A DNA stretch of 64,000 bases from Astrocystis sublimbata (GCA_022453515.1 JAJNNY010000020.1:601087-665086); one strand, 5' to 3'; counted from the first letter of the stretch, positions 1 through 12,500 are shown. The notes: generated by a model not told the origin, from the letters alone. A program made the numbers and translations.

Positions 1-46
1 ACAAGTAGTCTACCTACTGCACTGAAGTAGAGTCAATCCTTTCAAA

Positions 47-1890
47 ATGAGACTCACAACCCTCCTCCTCTCCTCCGTCCTGGCCGTATCCTCGAGCTAC
101 GCCAGCCCAGCCGGGATCCGCCATCTCGCGCCCCTGAAGTCGCCCGAGACGGAGCATCTCATCAACGAAGGCATCAAGCTCGCGCGGAGCCAAGGCGAGA
201 TAGAGAAGCGCGCCTCGGCGGATTTCTCGCTGGAGAAGACGTTTAAGGATGAGGTTCTGTTCAGCGCGTAAGTGAGAGGAATTTGAATTTGAAAAAAAAG
301 ACGAAAAAGAAAAAGAAAAAAGAGGCCGAGGAATTATTGTTACACAACTAAACCCCTTTTGCACGTCACTCTCCCTCTCACTTTCTGGCGCACATGTATA
401 TGAGTGTGCTATATATTGTCACATGAAGTAACTAACTAATCCCTTGCCCCAAAAACAGCGGCGAAGCCGAAAAGCTCTCGATAACCTGCCTCGACTGCTC
501 CACGCACGGGACCGTGACGGCCGCCGTGACGAACCACCACCTCATCCACCCCAAGCTGAAGCTTTCGTTCTCGGGCGTCGAGGCATACGCCTCCGTGGGC
601 GTCGAAGTCGGCGAGAAGCGGACCTTCTCCGTACCGCTGTTTGAGTCCGAGACTCCCTTCGGAATCGGCATCGACGGCCTCGACGTCGGTGTTAGATTCT
701 TCGTTGATCTCGTGTTTGACGTAGACGCTGCTCTCGAGGTCGCGGCTGGCTTCCAGGTCAGCGTCCCTGATGGCGCGTTTGTCGAGGCGGATTTCTTTAA
801 GGGCGATGTTGATGATTCGTCGTTGTGAGTTTTACTTTTCTTTTCCATTTTTCATTGTTTAAAATCACTTTTCTGTACTTGTTCAGTAGAGAATGAAGGT
901 AAAACAGGAGGGTGCTAATCTATCATACAACGAACCAGTGAAGGCCTAAACAGCACAACCCTCCCCATAACCGTGACCTCCGGCCAGGGGACCTTCAAAG
1001 CCGACCTGCGTCTGCGCGTGCAGGCCGGCGCGGAAGCCAGCCTGCCCATCTTCGACATCGGCGCGGGCGCGGAGATCGGCGTCTACGCCAACATCGTCGA
1101 GTTCGTGGCCGTCATCGACAAGACGCCGACGTGCGACGTCGAGACGGAGATCTTCTGGGATCTCAACGTTGGCGCCTTTGCGCAGATAAGTGTAAGTCCT
1201 ATTAAACAGATCACACACCATCCCCTTTTTCTTGTTTTCTCTGTATGATTCTCGCCGACCTTCCACTGTTTAAGGTCCAAGGTAACAAAATGACCGTAAT
1301 GAAAACACGAACTAACAAATAATTCTTCCTATGAATAGGTCGTAATCGACATGTCAACCCACGGCCCCGTCCCCACAGTCTCAACAACGCTGCTCACGGC
1401 CCCGATACTATCAACATGCCTGATCGAGGCCACATCCACAACGTCCGAGATACCCGCTATCACCGCCTCTTCTCCAATGGAAACAGGCAGCGGCCTACCC
1501 ACAACCTTCTCAAGCCACAGCAGCCAGGCTTCAGGAATGTACTCATACCCCGTATACACACACACATACCCCGTCCCCATATCTTCTTCTTCTTCCACCC
1601 CACCCCCAGCCCAAACATCAACCTACACCCACACAATGACGCTCTGCAACGCGCCCGGCGCCATGAACTGCCCACTACCATACCAGACCGAAGTCGTCGT
1701 CACGCGGACAACGACTTTGTATCCCGCCGCATCCACCGCCAAAGCCGCCGGCATCTTCGCCGTTCCCGCAAAGCCCATCGGCGACAACGCCAACGCTATC
1801 GCGGCAGTGGCACTAACGCCTCTCGCGACGCCCGTGGTGCAGACCTTCGTTGCGCCGCCGATGGCTACGGCTGTGCAGGTCGGTCGGTAG
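47..1890 (+). CDS. Secreted protein of unknown function, four exons
   Basis: Exons 47-267, 459-824, 939-1191 and 1339-1890 join in phase to give 463 residues. Donors are GTAAGT, GTGAGT and GTAAGT; intron 1 has an ACTAAC branch sequence about 25 bp before its AG. Residues 1-20 are a clear signal peptide (MRLTTLLLSSVLAVSSSYAS). The mature part starts with a short propeptide-like segment ending in a KR pair, then a CLDCSTHG motif and about 200 residues of alternating hydrophobic residues that look like a beta-sandwich. The last 180 residues are Ser/Thr/Pro-rich with two further Cys, and there is no GPI-type hydrophobic tail. The CxxC plus beta-sandwich layout recalls fungal cell-surface proteins with uncharacterised DUF7223-like domains; that link is from memory and unchecked. 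Probably a secreted wall-associated or extracellular protein. No enzymatic motif seen. Confidence 0.8.
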
Positions 1891-2644
1891 ACAAGACAAG
1901 ACACACACAGTGGCTGTCAGTGCTCGCGACTAAAGTCTTATCTGTTGTAGCTTTGTCTTTGAGCTTTCGTTTTTTGAGTTGCTTTGGGAATTTTATAGAT
2001 CGAGGAACCCGGGTTAGATTAGGTTGGGATTGGCAGGCTTGTATCTTGTGTTTCAGTGATGTATTGATGATCTTGAACTTGCGGGATATTGTTGCCTAGG
2101 TAGGCTTTGTATCTTTCAAGCATTGTATTTCATAATGTTACCTTTTTGGGTTGGGTATGGGCGGTAAAACATAATTCAAAAATAACATACATCATCACAT
2201 GTACAATACGAGCAAGAGGCAAGAGGAAATAAACGGTTCTGAAGCATAATCTCATTAATCGTTTGCTGTTTGTGACGCAATAACCTCCAAGCAATCGCGT
2301 TGACTGCACTTACTCTAGGTATACTCGGCTCTAATGCCACCAGAGAATGCATTATCGTGCTAAGAAGTGTTCCCACTACCATGCCCGTCGATGTGTGTAA
2401 ACGTAATAAACCAAGCTAGCTCATAGATATCCAGCTCCCTTGATAATTAATTACCTGGCAATATGAGTCTGCTGAGTGAGTGCTCACATTCAGATAACAG
2501 CGAAATGACGCCTCGACATATTTTTCCGAACGCCGTAAGATGAAGCGGCAGTGATCAGAGCGCCCTGGTAGTGATAGCCATGTCCCATAGATAGATAGAT
2601 AGCATCGCTCCATGTAATATTGTCGTCACATCCAGTATCTGTGC
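1891..2644. other. Intergenic, between convergent genes
   Basis: Contains the 3' ends of the secreted-protein gene and of the small minus-strand gene. There is a CTAGGTAGG motif near 2095 and an ATAG tetranucleotide run near 2590. No coding signal found. Confidence 0.6.
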
Positions 2645-3370
2645 TCATGACCTGCGCATCGAGTTCCTAGCAAGATTCTCCGACGAGGACGACATTGCGC
2701 TCGAGACCGTTGTTGTCATCGGTTCGGCTGTCGGTAAAGCATTGATTTCGCTCAGCGTCAGTTCCCTCAGCACTCGAGGAGTTTCGCACGATTCATCCAC
2801 ATCCGTATCCGCATCCATATCGAAATCCAAATCCCCATCAACCTCCATCTCGTAATCTTCACTTGCTTTTCCCTCCTCAAGTTCCCGCAGGACATCGCTC
2901 TGCCAGCAGTCATGACAGCACTCATCAATCTCCGTAACCGGAAGCCCACCACCACTACCCGCTCCTTGCTCGGGACAAGTTGATCTGAGTCCCCCGAGAA
3001 ACCTCATATTCAGGGGCTGCGATGCAGAGTTCGATGGTAATCGAGCCGAACCTGAATCGGGAAACGATGCAGTAGCACCAGCCACCCCGTGATCGCCAGC
3101 AGCACCATTGCCGATACTGTCACTAGCCTTGCTTCCTCTAGGAATTGCAGTAGCTGCCCCTCTTCCATTTTCAGACGGCGGCAGTAGGTTTTGTTGATGG
3201 ACTCGGTAGCGGCGGACACAGTTGTGGTGTGAGAGCGCGCGGAGACTGGTGTTGGCTTCTGAGGCTGAGGGTGAAGGTGAAGGTGAAGGTGAGGGTGAGG
3301 AGAAGGGGCACTCGAAGACTACGCGCTCGGCACAGCCGCATTTGTACTGGAATATGACGCCTGAGCACAT
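2645..3370 (-). CDS. Small fungal protein with Cys motifs and acidic tail, unknown function
   Basis: Single exon, 241 residues, starting at the ATG that opens MCSGVIFQYKCGCAERVVFEC. The frame stays open 123 codons upstream, but only from a TTG, and that stretch is low in coding character, so I rejected the longer form. A Met-Cys start followed by a YKCGC-type motif, a Ser-Pro repeat (residues about 27-38, encoded by GGTGAA/GGTGAG repeats) and a distal CCxxCW motif (DECCHDCW) are seen in many short unnamed fungal proteins. The Cys/His pattern suggests metal binding, which is inference. The C-terminus has a strongly acidic stretch with alternating Asp (residues about 190-212). Its neighbour downstream on the same strand is the Whi5-like gene; no functional link is evident. 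Confidence 0.55.
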   Translation of the reverse strand: MCSGVIFQYKCGCAERVVFECPFSSPSPSPSPSPSASEANTSLRALSHHNCVRRYRVHQQNLLPPSENGRGAATAIPRGSKASDSIGNGAAGDHGVAGATASFPDSGSARLPSNSASQPLNMRFLGGLRSTCPEQGAGSGGGLPVTEIDECCHDCWQSDVLRELEEGKASEDYEMEVDGDLDFDMDADTDVDESCETPRVLRELTLSEINALPTAEPMTTTVSSAMSSSSENLARNSMRRS

Positions 3371-4678
3371 GGTTGGTTGCCTGGTTGCCTGAGTTTGCCT
3401 GCCTGCCTGCTCGGGTCCTTGTTGAGATAGGTGGTAGGTGGTAGATAGGTAGATAGATGTGCAGTGTTTTGTCAGAGTTGTTTGTTTGTTTGTTGGCGAT
3501 GCCAATAAAGGGATATCAGATGTAGCCTTCTGGTAAATGCAGGTAGATGGATCAAAGATGGGTATTGATCTGCTGTATTCTCCTCGTTGATGATGTGTGT
3601 AGATGTGTGAGATGTGGCTCACTCCCTTGGTAGGCAGTATAGAATAAAAGAAGAGAGAGACTGGAAGAAAGAAGGCTGTACATGTCAGTGACAGAAGAAC
3701 GAACAGAAGACGCCGGAATGAGAGCGCCTTCCCGATCAAGGCGGAAGCAGGTAGAAGATGTTTGGGACCTGCGTACTTTATCGTGTAGCTACATAAGATA
3801 GCTGGATGCTGTAAGACGGCTGGCTGTTCTTATGTGTGAGAGGGATCGTGAGCATATGATAGGTTGGTGGATAGGTATGTATGTATGTGAGAATGCGGCA
3901 ACAGAGCATGGGAGAGATGTGAAGAAGATATGAGAATGAGAGCATGAAGAGGAAAGACACAAGCAAGGTAGGTAGGTCATGTAGGCACATTGGATTTGCC
4001 TTGATCGCAGTTTCTCTGGTGATCATCCACACACATGAGAAAGAGGCAGGCAGTGGCATCTCAACGAGCAAGTGCACCGCACCACGCTGTTGCCCCTCCA
4101 GTATCCTCAACGCCGAGAGTGTGTGCGTCTTGCCTTCCTTACCTTTTGGAAGGTACCTAGAGGCAACATGATAAAGAACAGCAACCAACTCTGACTTGCC
4201 GGCAAACTGGTCGAGTGGGTGCTTGCCCAGCTGGCATGGAGTTGATATGCGTCGTATGGTTCCTCCTTTTGCTTCCTCCACCTTCTTCTCCCTTGCATAA
4301 TGTCACGTAAGCATCTGAGGGAACACATACCGATACTCGAATACTGAGTCTTCTCCAACCGGATGAATGCGTATGTTTTTTTGTATTGAGAACGGATATG
4401 AGATCTTGAGTGCGACTTCATGCGACCTCATTAGCATCCACAGCTAGGTACTTTTGTAAATGTTGGTTATGACCCAGACCATCGCAATGCAGAAGCTCGA
4501 ATAGAGCAATATGATGATGATGATGCCTCGACGCCAAATCAATGCTTATCCCCTTCCTTCCACACAGTGAATGCAAACAAGCAACAATGCTAACAAATAT
4601 CCGCCGTATATCGAATGACATGTTGTTGTACTAGTACATCCCATAACCCCACTATCCAAGCATGCAACATTGGATCGA
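3371..4678. other. Intergenic region between two minus-strand genes
   Basis: About 1.3 kb holding the presumed promoter and leader of the small Cys-motif gene and the 3' end of the Whi5-like gene. Contains TTTG and GGTAGGTA-type repeats (3411-3500, 3966-3978). Open frames here lack consistent coding character or splice support. Confidence 0.5.
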
Positions 4679-5836
4679 TCATTTCAGAACATTCGACGCC
4701 GGCGAGCTCTGCGACAGACTCAACAGCCCCTCCGCCGCGCCGCCGCGTTCCGTATCCGAGAGATCCTCCGTCCCACCCACTTTCCGCTGCGGCGTAGCTA
4801 GATACGCCGGCGGCAGCGTCTGTTCCCAGTCCCGTCTTCGTATCGGCGACGTATGCACCGCCGTGCCCGCGACCGAACTACCCGACTCCCGTCTCGTCAA
4901 CGACACGCTCGGTAGGACCGTCCTCGACGACGACGCATCCGCCTTCCGTACCGGTGAGCTCAACAGTTGTCTGCGCTCATTACTCCGCGACATGGCCGCC
5001 AGCGCTATGCTTCTCGGCGAGGTGGCTGGGGGGAACGACGATGTGGCGGGCAGGCCAGTGGTCGTCGCGGCGCGTCGTCTCAGAGGTTTGCCGGGCAGGG
5101 GGCGGACTTGGAGTCGCTCGAGGGGCACGTCGGCTTGGTTTGTGCGGACTTTGTAGCTTGCGAGACCGAGGCGGAGTCGTAATATTTCTGCCTTCTGTAT
5201 ATAATAATCAAATCAGCACATGAGTTCGAAAACGAATTAAGGGAAATAAATCTCCCCACGCCACCCCCCCCCCCCCCCCCCCCCCAAACAAGAACTCGCA
5301 CTAACCTGTCGGGCTTCCTCGCGTGTCATGCTTCGTTGGCGTGTGTGTGTTGGAGCAGCAGCAGTAGGGGCAGTAATAGCAGCGGCGTCAACTTCAGGTT
5401 CTGAGATAAGCGTGGCTTGAGAATTGTTGATTGTCGAGTTGTCAAAGAGAGATGAATCTTCGGGTGTCACAGAGCGTGGCCTCTGAGCATTGCTGACGTC
5501 CTGTGATGTATACTGTCAATATAATATTCTAATAAGCTAATGATTCAAAATGGAGTTTCGAACCTTTGTAGGCGACCTCTCGTGATGAGGTGAATGTGAC
5601 CCGGCTCCAGCAACACTTATCCGCCGCTTCTTAGCCGACTCCGATGCCTCCTGGTCGCTCTCCTGCTCCATCGGCCGCTTGGAGGGGCTGGACCGCGTAG
5701 GACTTGTGCCGAGGGCCATCTTGGGTTTGGATGCGTCTGGCTTGGAGGGGGAGAGACGCGAGGGACCCAGCGGGGATCTTGTGTTCGCGTCCACCGGCGC
5801 CAGGGCGCGGCGTTTGCTGGGTGATGCTGTGTTCAT
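4679..5836 (-). CDS. Whi5/Nrm1-type G1/S transcriptional repressor
   Basis: Exons 5836-5564, 5500-5306 and 5194-4679 (all phase 0) give 327 residues. The start is the ATG of MNTASPSKRRALAPVDAN; an in-frame TTG 11 codons upstream was ignored. The diagnostic element is at the start of exon 3 (residues about 158-184): AEILRLRLGLASYKVRTNQ followed by a PLERL-type end. This is the GTB motif by which Whi5, Nrm1 and related proteins bind SBF/MBF transcription factors and repress G1/S genes. The N-terminus carries several SP/TP sites with adjacent basic residues (SPSKR, SPTR), typical CDK sites, so regulation by cyclin-CDK phosphorylation and nuclear export is likely by family knowledge. The rest is low-complexity and basic. 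The donor of intron 1 is the less usual GTTCGA; intron 2 contains a 22-base G run on the coding strand. Confidence 0.85.
5264..5285. repeat. C22 homopolymer inside intron 2 of the Whi5-like gene
   Basis: Twenty-two consecutive C on the plus strand (G22 on the transcribed gene's coding strand), lying in the intron 5195-5305. Length is probably variable and sequencing-sensitive. On the RNA it would be a pure G tract able to form a quadruplex; any effect on splicing is inference. Confidence 0.9.
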
Positions 5837-8591
5837 TATTGTACAGCTAGCTGTGTTCGTCGTGGACAAACCCCAATGGCGAGTGTATCTTGAACGCGGA
5901 AGGGTATCGGTGAGGTTGTAGAGCGTAAAGCTGTATAAGTGGTACGAGTTGGGGTTCTGGACCGGTATGATCGATCACCTAACCTAGGCAGAAGCTTGAG
6001 GGATGAGACGGGGCGAAGTTGACTCTTGAGAGGTCGAAGAAGTGCTAAGTTGCAAGCCACGAGTTTCTTATACCAGGTAGGAAGACGCGTCTGTAGGGTG
6101 ATACACAACGAGCGAGTGCAATAATCTGGAAATCACGTTGGCTGATAGTGGTTAGTAAGTGGTGAGGGACAGACGGACAGTGTGGGTTATGGTTATGTAG
6201 GCGATCTATAAACCCCGGTAGCAGATGGCTGGCAGCGCGTCACAGCGTCCCGCGTCGTGGTGCACAGTGTCTGCGGGGACCGCAATTGGCACGGTATTTA
6301 TTTATTGATTGATTGCCTCTTCGGCGCATTGAGCAACACGGCAACAGCCAGCAACAAACAATCCGGACGGGACTAGCAGTCCTCTTAGCTTCAAACATGA
6401 ATAAGTCACCTACAGTACATGCGAGCTCGTTGGCCGAATCGTCGATCGTAGATCAATCCTCTTTGCCAGTTCAACTCTTTTAACTTTTTAATAGGAACAT
6501 CAACAGGCGCGATTGAATCCCACCATGCATGTCTTCTCGCAATACAGTACCGTGTGAAATGAATTGACAAGGCCTCGATCTCGTCCCCCACCTGTTGCTT
6601 GCTCATATAACTTACAAGGCCCAGTCATAAAGCCATCGGGTATGATGCAATATCTTGGATCCAGCTGACACAGACGCGACTGCTAAGGGCTCAGGTATGC
6701 CACTCACTGGGCATGGTCCTGGCTCTGACATAGGTATCTAGGGGATGACAACTGCATCTCAGGGAGCAAAATGCGATACTGGTAACAAGTGCAATTACAC
6801 GTGCTGGTGGGATGAAGTCATGGCGTTACTCAATCGAGGAGAGCCTCCTCCCTCCAACACCACTTCGACCTAGCATCCTGGCTCCACGCAGAATGCCAGC
6901 GCAGCGTCCAGCACATCGCAGTTGACTGCCTAAGTCGTCACCCACAACTCCCATTCGTTGAGGTTTTCCCAAAACTGTCTCCAATGAATTTGCAAATATC
7001 TTTCCTAAGACGCTTCTGTTTCTGGTATAAGTCATCGCGCCCGGTTCCGCCCTATGCTTACTTACTTACGTATGTAGTAAGTAACAAGAGCTCAAAATAG
7101 TACTACCTACCTGGAGTAGAGTTGTCTGCCTGCCCTATGCGCTGCGCACCGCCACCATGCTATGCTATGCTATGCTAGTATTCTAGCATTTCGCATGGCT
7201 CAGTCACTGAGTGGCACGCACGCACGCACCTTCAAGTCCTACATAAGTACATACCAGAATCCGCGCGCGGGCGGGTGTGAACATATCAAAAAAGTCCTGA
7301 ATGTTAGGTTGGGAACCGCCTACAGAGACACGTAAGCGCAGCCTCGTGAAACTCGCAGGTGACAATACCAAGACATGCCTACACGACATCGACATATGGA
7401 TGGAGGGTGGCAAAGTCGATCGATGTTCCTCGACAGCATGACCTACTTCCCAATCTACCAGCAAAGGAAAGCATAGAACCAACTATGGATATCCCTTCAC
7501 TGCATACTCTGCTCTTTTACTATTAATCACTTGATCATAGTATTTTCGGTAGGTATGTATAAATCATCTTTCAGAACACGGAGGGGTTACAAGTAAGTAA
7601 GGTGAGTCCGAGTCATAAGCGCGACAACCGAGAGTCACGCGCCTCGTCATCGCGCTACCCACTGCCCATCCTAGGCAAGGTACATTTCTTTCCTTAGGTA
7701 CATACATACAGAAGACCGTTGGACCTAAATTTAAGTGGCATCCCATCTCCATCCCTCCACCACTGAAGAAGATCGCGCGCCCACGCCTACGCCGCATGAC
7801 GATGGAGACCCTGGCCGAGCCCTGGTAATAAGACCTAGGACCGCGATCGCCAGCAACGGTAACTTCGGATAGGGCAGTACCTCTGATTCGCATGTACCCA
7901 AGTATCGAAGTACCTTGCATTATCAAAAGTGGGTTCCATCATCTCATCCTGTTCTCCTCCCTCCCTCCCTCGCCTGAGATACATCCTACGCATACAAGAA
8001 GTTCCATGCAAGTTGGAAGCAAGCTTGCTTCTAGATGCCTAGAGAAGAGGGGAGAAACCACAGTACTTAACCCATTGCGCGTTTCTATTCATCCACACTC
8101 GCACACAATGAATGAATGAATGATATGATGATGATTGCAGTGCGCATGCGCATACGCATCATGATGGACTCAGGACTCACCCTTCGTGTTTCAGGTTATT
8201 CGAGAACAAGTCTGCGCTGGCCGCGCCCGTAATACCTACAGCACCAAGGAGATACGCCCCAATGAATGAATGAATGGCATTGTATGTATGTAGGCTCGGT
8301 GGGTAGGACAGCTAAGGTAGTAGGGCGAGTAGGGCGAGCAGGCAAGGTTGCAACCGCATCGACTCAACCAACCATTCGAAGTCTCGGAACCTGCTAAAAA
8401 CGCAACACCACTGCAGCTTGCCGCAATCTATCTGATACGCTGCCGCATGTCGGTGTCAGTGCCAGTGTCGATGTCGATGTCGATGTCTGTACGTGTGCGC
8501 ATGTACCATAAACCTAAGGTTTACCTACTCTACCTACTGTACCTGTATACTCGATGACCCCAAGATCTAGCTAGGAAACATCGTTGCGCAG

Positions 8592-8612
8592 CACACACAC
8601 ACACACACACAC
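8592..8612. repeat. (CA)n microsatellite
   Basis: About ten uninterrupted CA units in intergenic DNA. Confidence 0.9.
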
Positions 8613-8674
8613 CACAATGCGCAATTCCATCCACAATAAATCAATTAATTAGTAAATTAGTTAGTTCATGTCGC

Positions 8675-8710
8675 GCCAGCCAGCGCCAGCCAGCGCCAGC
8701 CAGCGCCAGG
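8675..8710. repeat. Tandem repeat, 10-bp unit GCCAGCCAGC
   Basis: Three full and one partial copy of GCCAGCCAGC in direct tandem, followed by CAAGCC-type repeats to about 8737. Confidence 0.9.
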
Positions 8711-9451
8711 TAAGCCCAAGTCCAAGCCCAAGCCCAACGCGCCCGTCCTTTGATCAAGGACGCCACACGCCGCCGCCACTACCACTGGACTCATTCTCGA
8801 ACGTGTAGTTGCAGGGGACCCTGACGATCCCCCCAACCAACCAAGCCCACCCACCCACCTACCCGCAAGGAGCCGAAGCCGAACCGAGCGGCCGGCCTTC
8901 AGAGCCGGCCAGTCTAAGTCTACCTAAGTAACATCCGTGCGGGTAAGCCATGTTCCCCCCACTCTCGACTCCCGACTCCCACCCTCTAGATACCTTAGGT
9001 AGGTAGGATATAGGATAGATACTCGAGACACTCTATAGGTAGGTAGGTACTTAAACTCACCCAAAGCTAAATAAAACCAATCAACGTTTTTGGCAATCAG
9101 TCACATAGGTAGTGAGTGGCATGTAGCAAGATTTGTTTGTGTATGAAACCGAAAACTTTGTTGACTCTCGTCTACTCTGGGTATCGCTGTTATAACACAC
9201 GCGGCTATTATCTATACACATCCAGTTCCTGACCGCCCGCAAGATTAAGGTAAGCAAGCAAATACTCCGCTGTGCAACAGTCCTGTGTAATCAACAAGTC
9301 ACAACAAGCAAGTCCCCAACGCCCAACTGTCCCAATCTTGACCTGAAAGCAAAACAGCCTTTCCTCCTCGCCCACCCGCCCAGTCCTTTTTGGTGAACCT
9401 CATCCCTCGTGACTCGGAAACATTCAAGACGCCGTGAACGACACCTGTAGC

Positions 9452-9482
9452 CCATCCATCCATCCATCCATCCATCCATCCC
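9452..9482. repeat. (CCAT)n microsatellite
   Basis: Seven CCAT units, about 55 bp beyond the MED15 stop codon on its 3' side. Confidence 0.9.
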
Positions 9483-9535
9483 CGCTTTTATCATGCGTCC
9501 AGTAGTATCCCATTCGTGTAGACCCCAAACCCCTG

Positions 9536-12500
9536 CTAGTTTGCTGCCTCCAACGAGAAAAGCGACGTGTCTAAAAAGAAAGGCTTGTCAAAATCGTTAT
9601 TCACATCGTCCCACGTGAAGTCAGGGTATGGCACAGCCGTAAGGTCGCCGTACGATCCAAGATCGATGTTTGTTGCTTCGAGCGCATCCGGCCCTGGGCC
9701 GAACGGTTCCCATGTACCTATCCCCATGTCCAGCGTCACATTGAGCGCAACACCTTCCGACACGTCACTGTTGCGCTCCGACCCGGCACTATCCTTGCTC
9801 GATTCGGGCGTGTCGTTCAGCGCCAATGATCGGTAGACGTTCATGTCCATGATCGATCCGTTACCACCCGTCTCCAGGCCAGTCACGGCGAACATCAGCG
9901 CTTGTGGGTCAATGGTAGTGCCCTTGTTCTCGCCACCAACAGGCGTCACACTATCCGAAGGCTTCGCAATCGCTTCCGGCTTCGGCGTCCCGGCTTTGCC
10001 CGTTGTCGTCTTGTTCAGCTGATTGGGCTTGGAACCCGTCGTGCTGCCCTGCCGCTGCATCGCAACATCTCGTGCATTTTCCATCTCGACCTTGATCGGT
10101 GGTGTTTGCGTGAGCTTAGGCATGTCTCCCGCCGACCGAACACCCGCGCCTGCGGTAGCTCCATTGACAAACTTGCCATTTGCCCCCAAGCCCAGTACAT
10201 CGGCGAGTGCATCTGAAGCGAACTGCAAGGGATCTTGCGCAGGTTTGATGTGCTCTTCCAGCGTGTGTTTTTGCAATGCCTCTGCAGTTGGGAATCCAAT
10301 TCTGCCCAAGTCGCAGTGTGGATCCGTGCAGCGGAATTGGGACATCGGGGGTCTTGTCTCGCTGGCCGGCTGCCGTTTGCTTAGCTCAGGTGACGCCGAT
10401 TTCTGCCCTTGCGGCGATGCGTGTGCGCTGGACACACCCTGGTTGACGCCGGCTCCAGCCTTCACCTCCGTCTTGGGCTTTTTACGTGCGGGGAGTTGGA
10501 GATTATCCTGTGTCACCTTGGGCTGTCCAGCATACTTTGGCTGTCCATCGGGTGATTGAGCCCCGAATGAGAACGGATGTTTCTCGGTTGTCGGGGGCGG
10601 CGGTGGCTGTCCAGCTTTGCTGCTGTTCCTGCGGTGCATTTGGATTTGGTTGAGAGCGTTCTGCTTTTCGAGATTGGCGGCGTTGAGCGGCGCGGGGTGG
10701 GAAGGGGCAGCCCCCGGGCGTGTGGGCGCGACCTGAGGCGCTGCTGGTTCCGCTGCATTTTGCTGGCTCGGGTTTCGCTTCATTTTCTGTTGGGCTCCCA
10801 TGTGCACCTCCAGATCGTGCCTCATACTTTCCAGCAGGCTCATGACACTGTCCATGTCCGACTGCGCCATCGTGAATCGGTCCTTAAGTATGGTCAACTT
10901 ATCGGCATCGACGTATTGCTTCATCATCCGGGCTCGCTATTTTACGTTAGATACCACTTTTCTAAAAGTTTCGGTCAGCAGCACACTTACCAGCTTGAAA
11001 TATAACGCAGCACGCCCATCGTCTTGGACAAATTGATACCACCGGGTAAGTAGTGGCATCATCTTGTTCATCTGAAGCTTGAGCCCATCAATCTTGTGTC
11101 CAGCTTCCCTGTGCTGTTCCGGTGTCATGGGTATATCGGGCAGCTGCAATCTCCACTCAGCTGACGAGACCTCCTTCGATATTTTCTTTAGCTTGGTCGT
11201 CTGCTCCGTCGTCACTTGTGGTTGCCGGCTCCTGACCAAAGCCTCGTACTTCTGTCGCTGCTCTGGGTTCATAGCAGCAAGCTGCTCGGAACTCAGTTGA
11301 GGCACTTGGGATGGAGTGGAAGAGGCACCCGGTTGGGCTTGCTGCGACGATGGCCGCTGGATGGGATTATTAGATGGGTTTGGTGCATCAGGTGTGTCGT
11401 CCGGATGAGGACGCTTCGTGCCTGCCTTTGCTGGTGCAGGTGCGGGAGGCATAGTCGGCGCAGGACGATTATTTTGCCCTTGCTTAACGCCTCGCCCTTG
11501 GACTGCAGGGCTTGTCGCCCCAGTCTCCTGGCCTGCCGCATTCTGCTGCCTCGGTGGTGCAGTGGGCCCTTGTGGTGCCTGAGAAGGACCGGCTGCTGTT
11601 GTTGCGGGCCCCGGTTGGGAAGCTTGGGGAGCTTGGGTCGGTGGGCCGGGTGCTTGACCTGCAAGACGATTTCTGTAGCTTTGCACCTTCATCTGGTACA
11701 CCATTTGTCGAAGCTTATCATCTGGCACGTTCTTGAAGCGCTCATGATTCCTTGCACTCTGCAACTCCTGGGGAGTGACGATGATGTTGGGCATAGAGCC
11801 GGCCGCGTTCATCCCAGGCTGACTCATTTGAGGGGTACCTTGGCCGTTCTGAGGCATCCCCTGCTGTTGCATATGCGGCTGGGACATTTGCGGATTGTCA
11901 GCTCCCATCGCTGCTGAATTCTTGATAAAATGCTGATACTGAGTGCTCTGGACTTGATGAAGATTGCCCATCTGTTGTTGCGTCATGCCTTTATTTGCCA
12001 TCCACTGCTTAAGCTGGCCCCATTTCTTGACGTCTGGGGAGATGCCCCCTTGCGTTTGACGCAGCTGTTCCATTATCTTGGCTGGTATTGGCATGTTATC
12101 CATGATCGCTTTGTGGTCTACTGGACCTTGCGGGCCATTGGGATTCCGTAATCTGTTCATTTGCTGCTGCATTAAGAACTGGTTCTGCTGACTCATGGGC
12201 GTACCCATGTTAGGATGCTGCCCAGGTCCGTTGCCACCTGGGGCGAGTTGATTCATAGGCTGGCCCATCGGGTTGCCAGGTCCCAGTTGACCATTTGGTA
12301 GCTGAGGGCGAGGACCCATTGGTGTGGAGGCTCCTCTATTCGCATTCCACTTGAGAATCATTTCTGGAATCTTCTCTGCGGGCTGCTGGAGCACTTGTGC
12401 CCGGATTTGTTCAGGCATCTGAGCAAGGACAGATTGGAAAAATTGGTTGCGGTTCATGGCACCGTTTGGGCCCATCGGTGTCTGCTGGCCAGGTTGACTG

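Larger units (their letters stand above)
5837..9535. other. Gene-poor 3.7 kb with many simple repeats
   Basis: Holds the promoter of the Whi5-like gene (right after 5836) and the 3' flank of MED15. Between them I find only short unsupported frames. Simple repeats include TGCTA x4 near 7157-7177, GAAT x4 near 8108-8125, GTCGAT repeats near 8466-8486, CA dinucleotides at 8592-8612, a 10-bp tandem at 8675-8710 and CCAT tetranucleotides at 9452-9482. TAGGTAGG motifs occur near 8997-9010 and 9036-9050. Could be long untranslated regions or non-coding transcription. Confidence 0.5.

Noticed and set aside
3371..3739. 123-residue N-terminal extension of the small Cys-motif protein
   Set aside because: Begins at TTG and lies in leader-like, repeat-containing DNA; the downstream ATG starts a recognisable MC...YKCGC pattern.
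8675..9482. CRISPR-like arrangement of short repeats
   Set aside because: These are contiguous microsatellites without unique spacers, in a eukaryotic genome.
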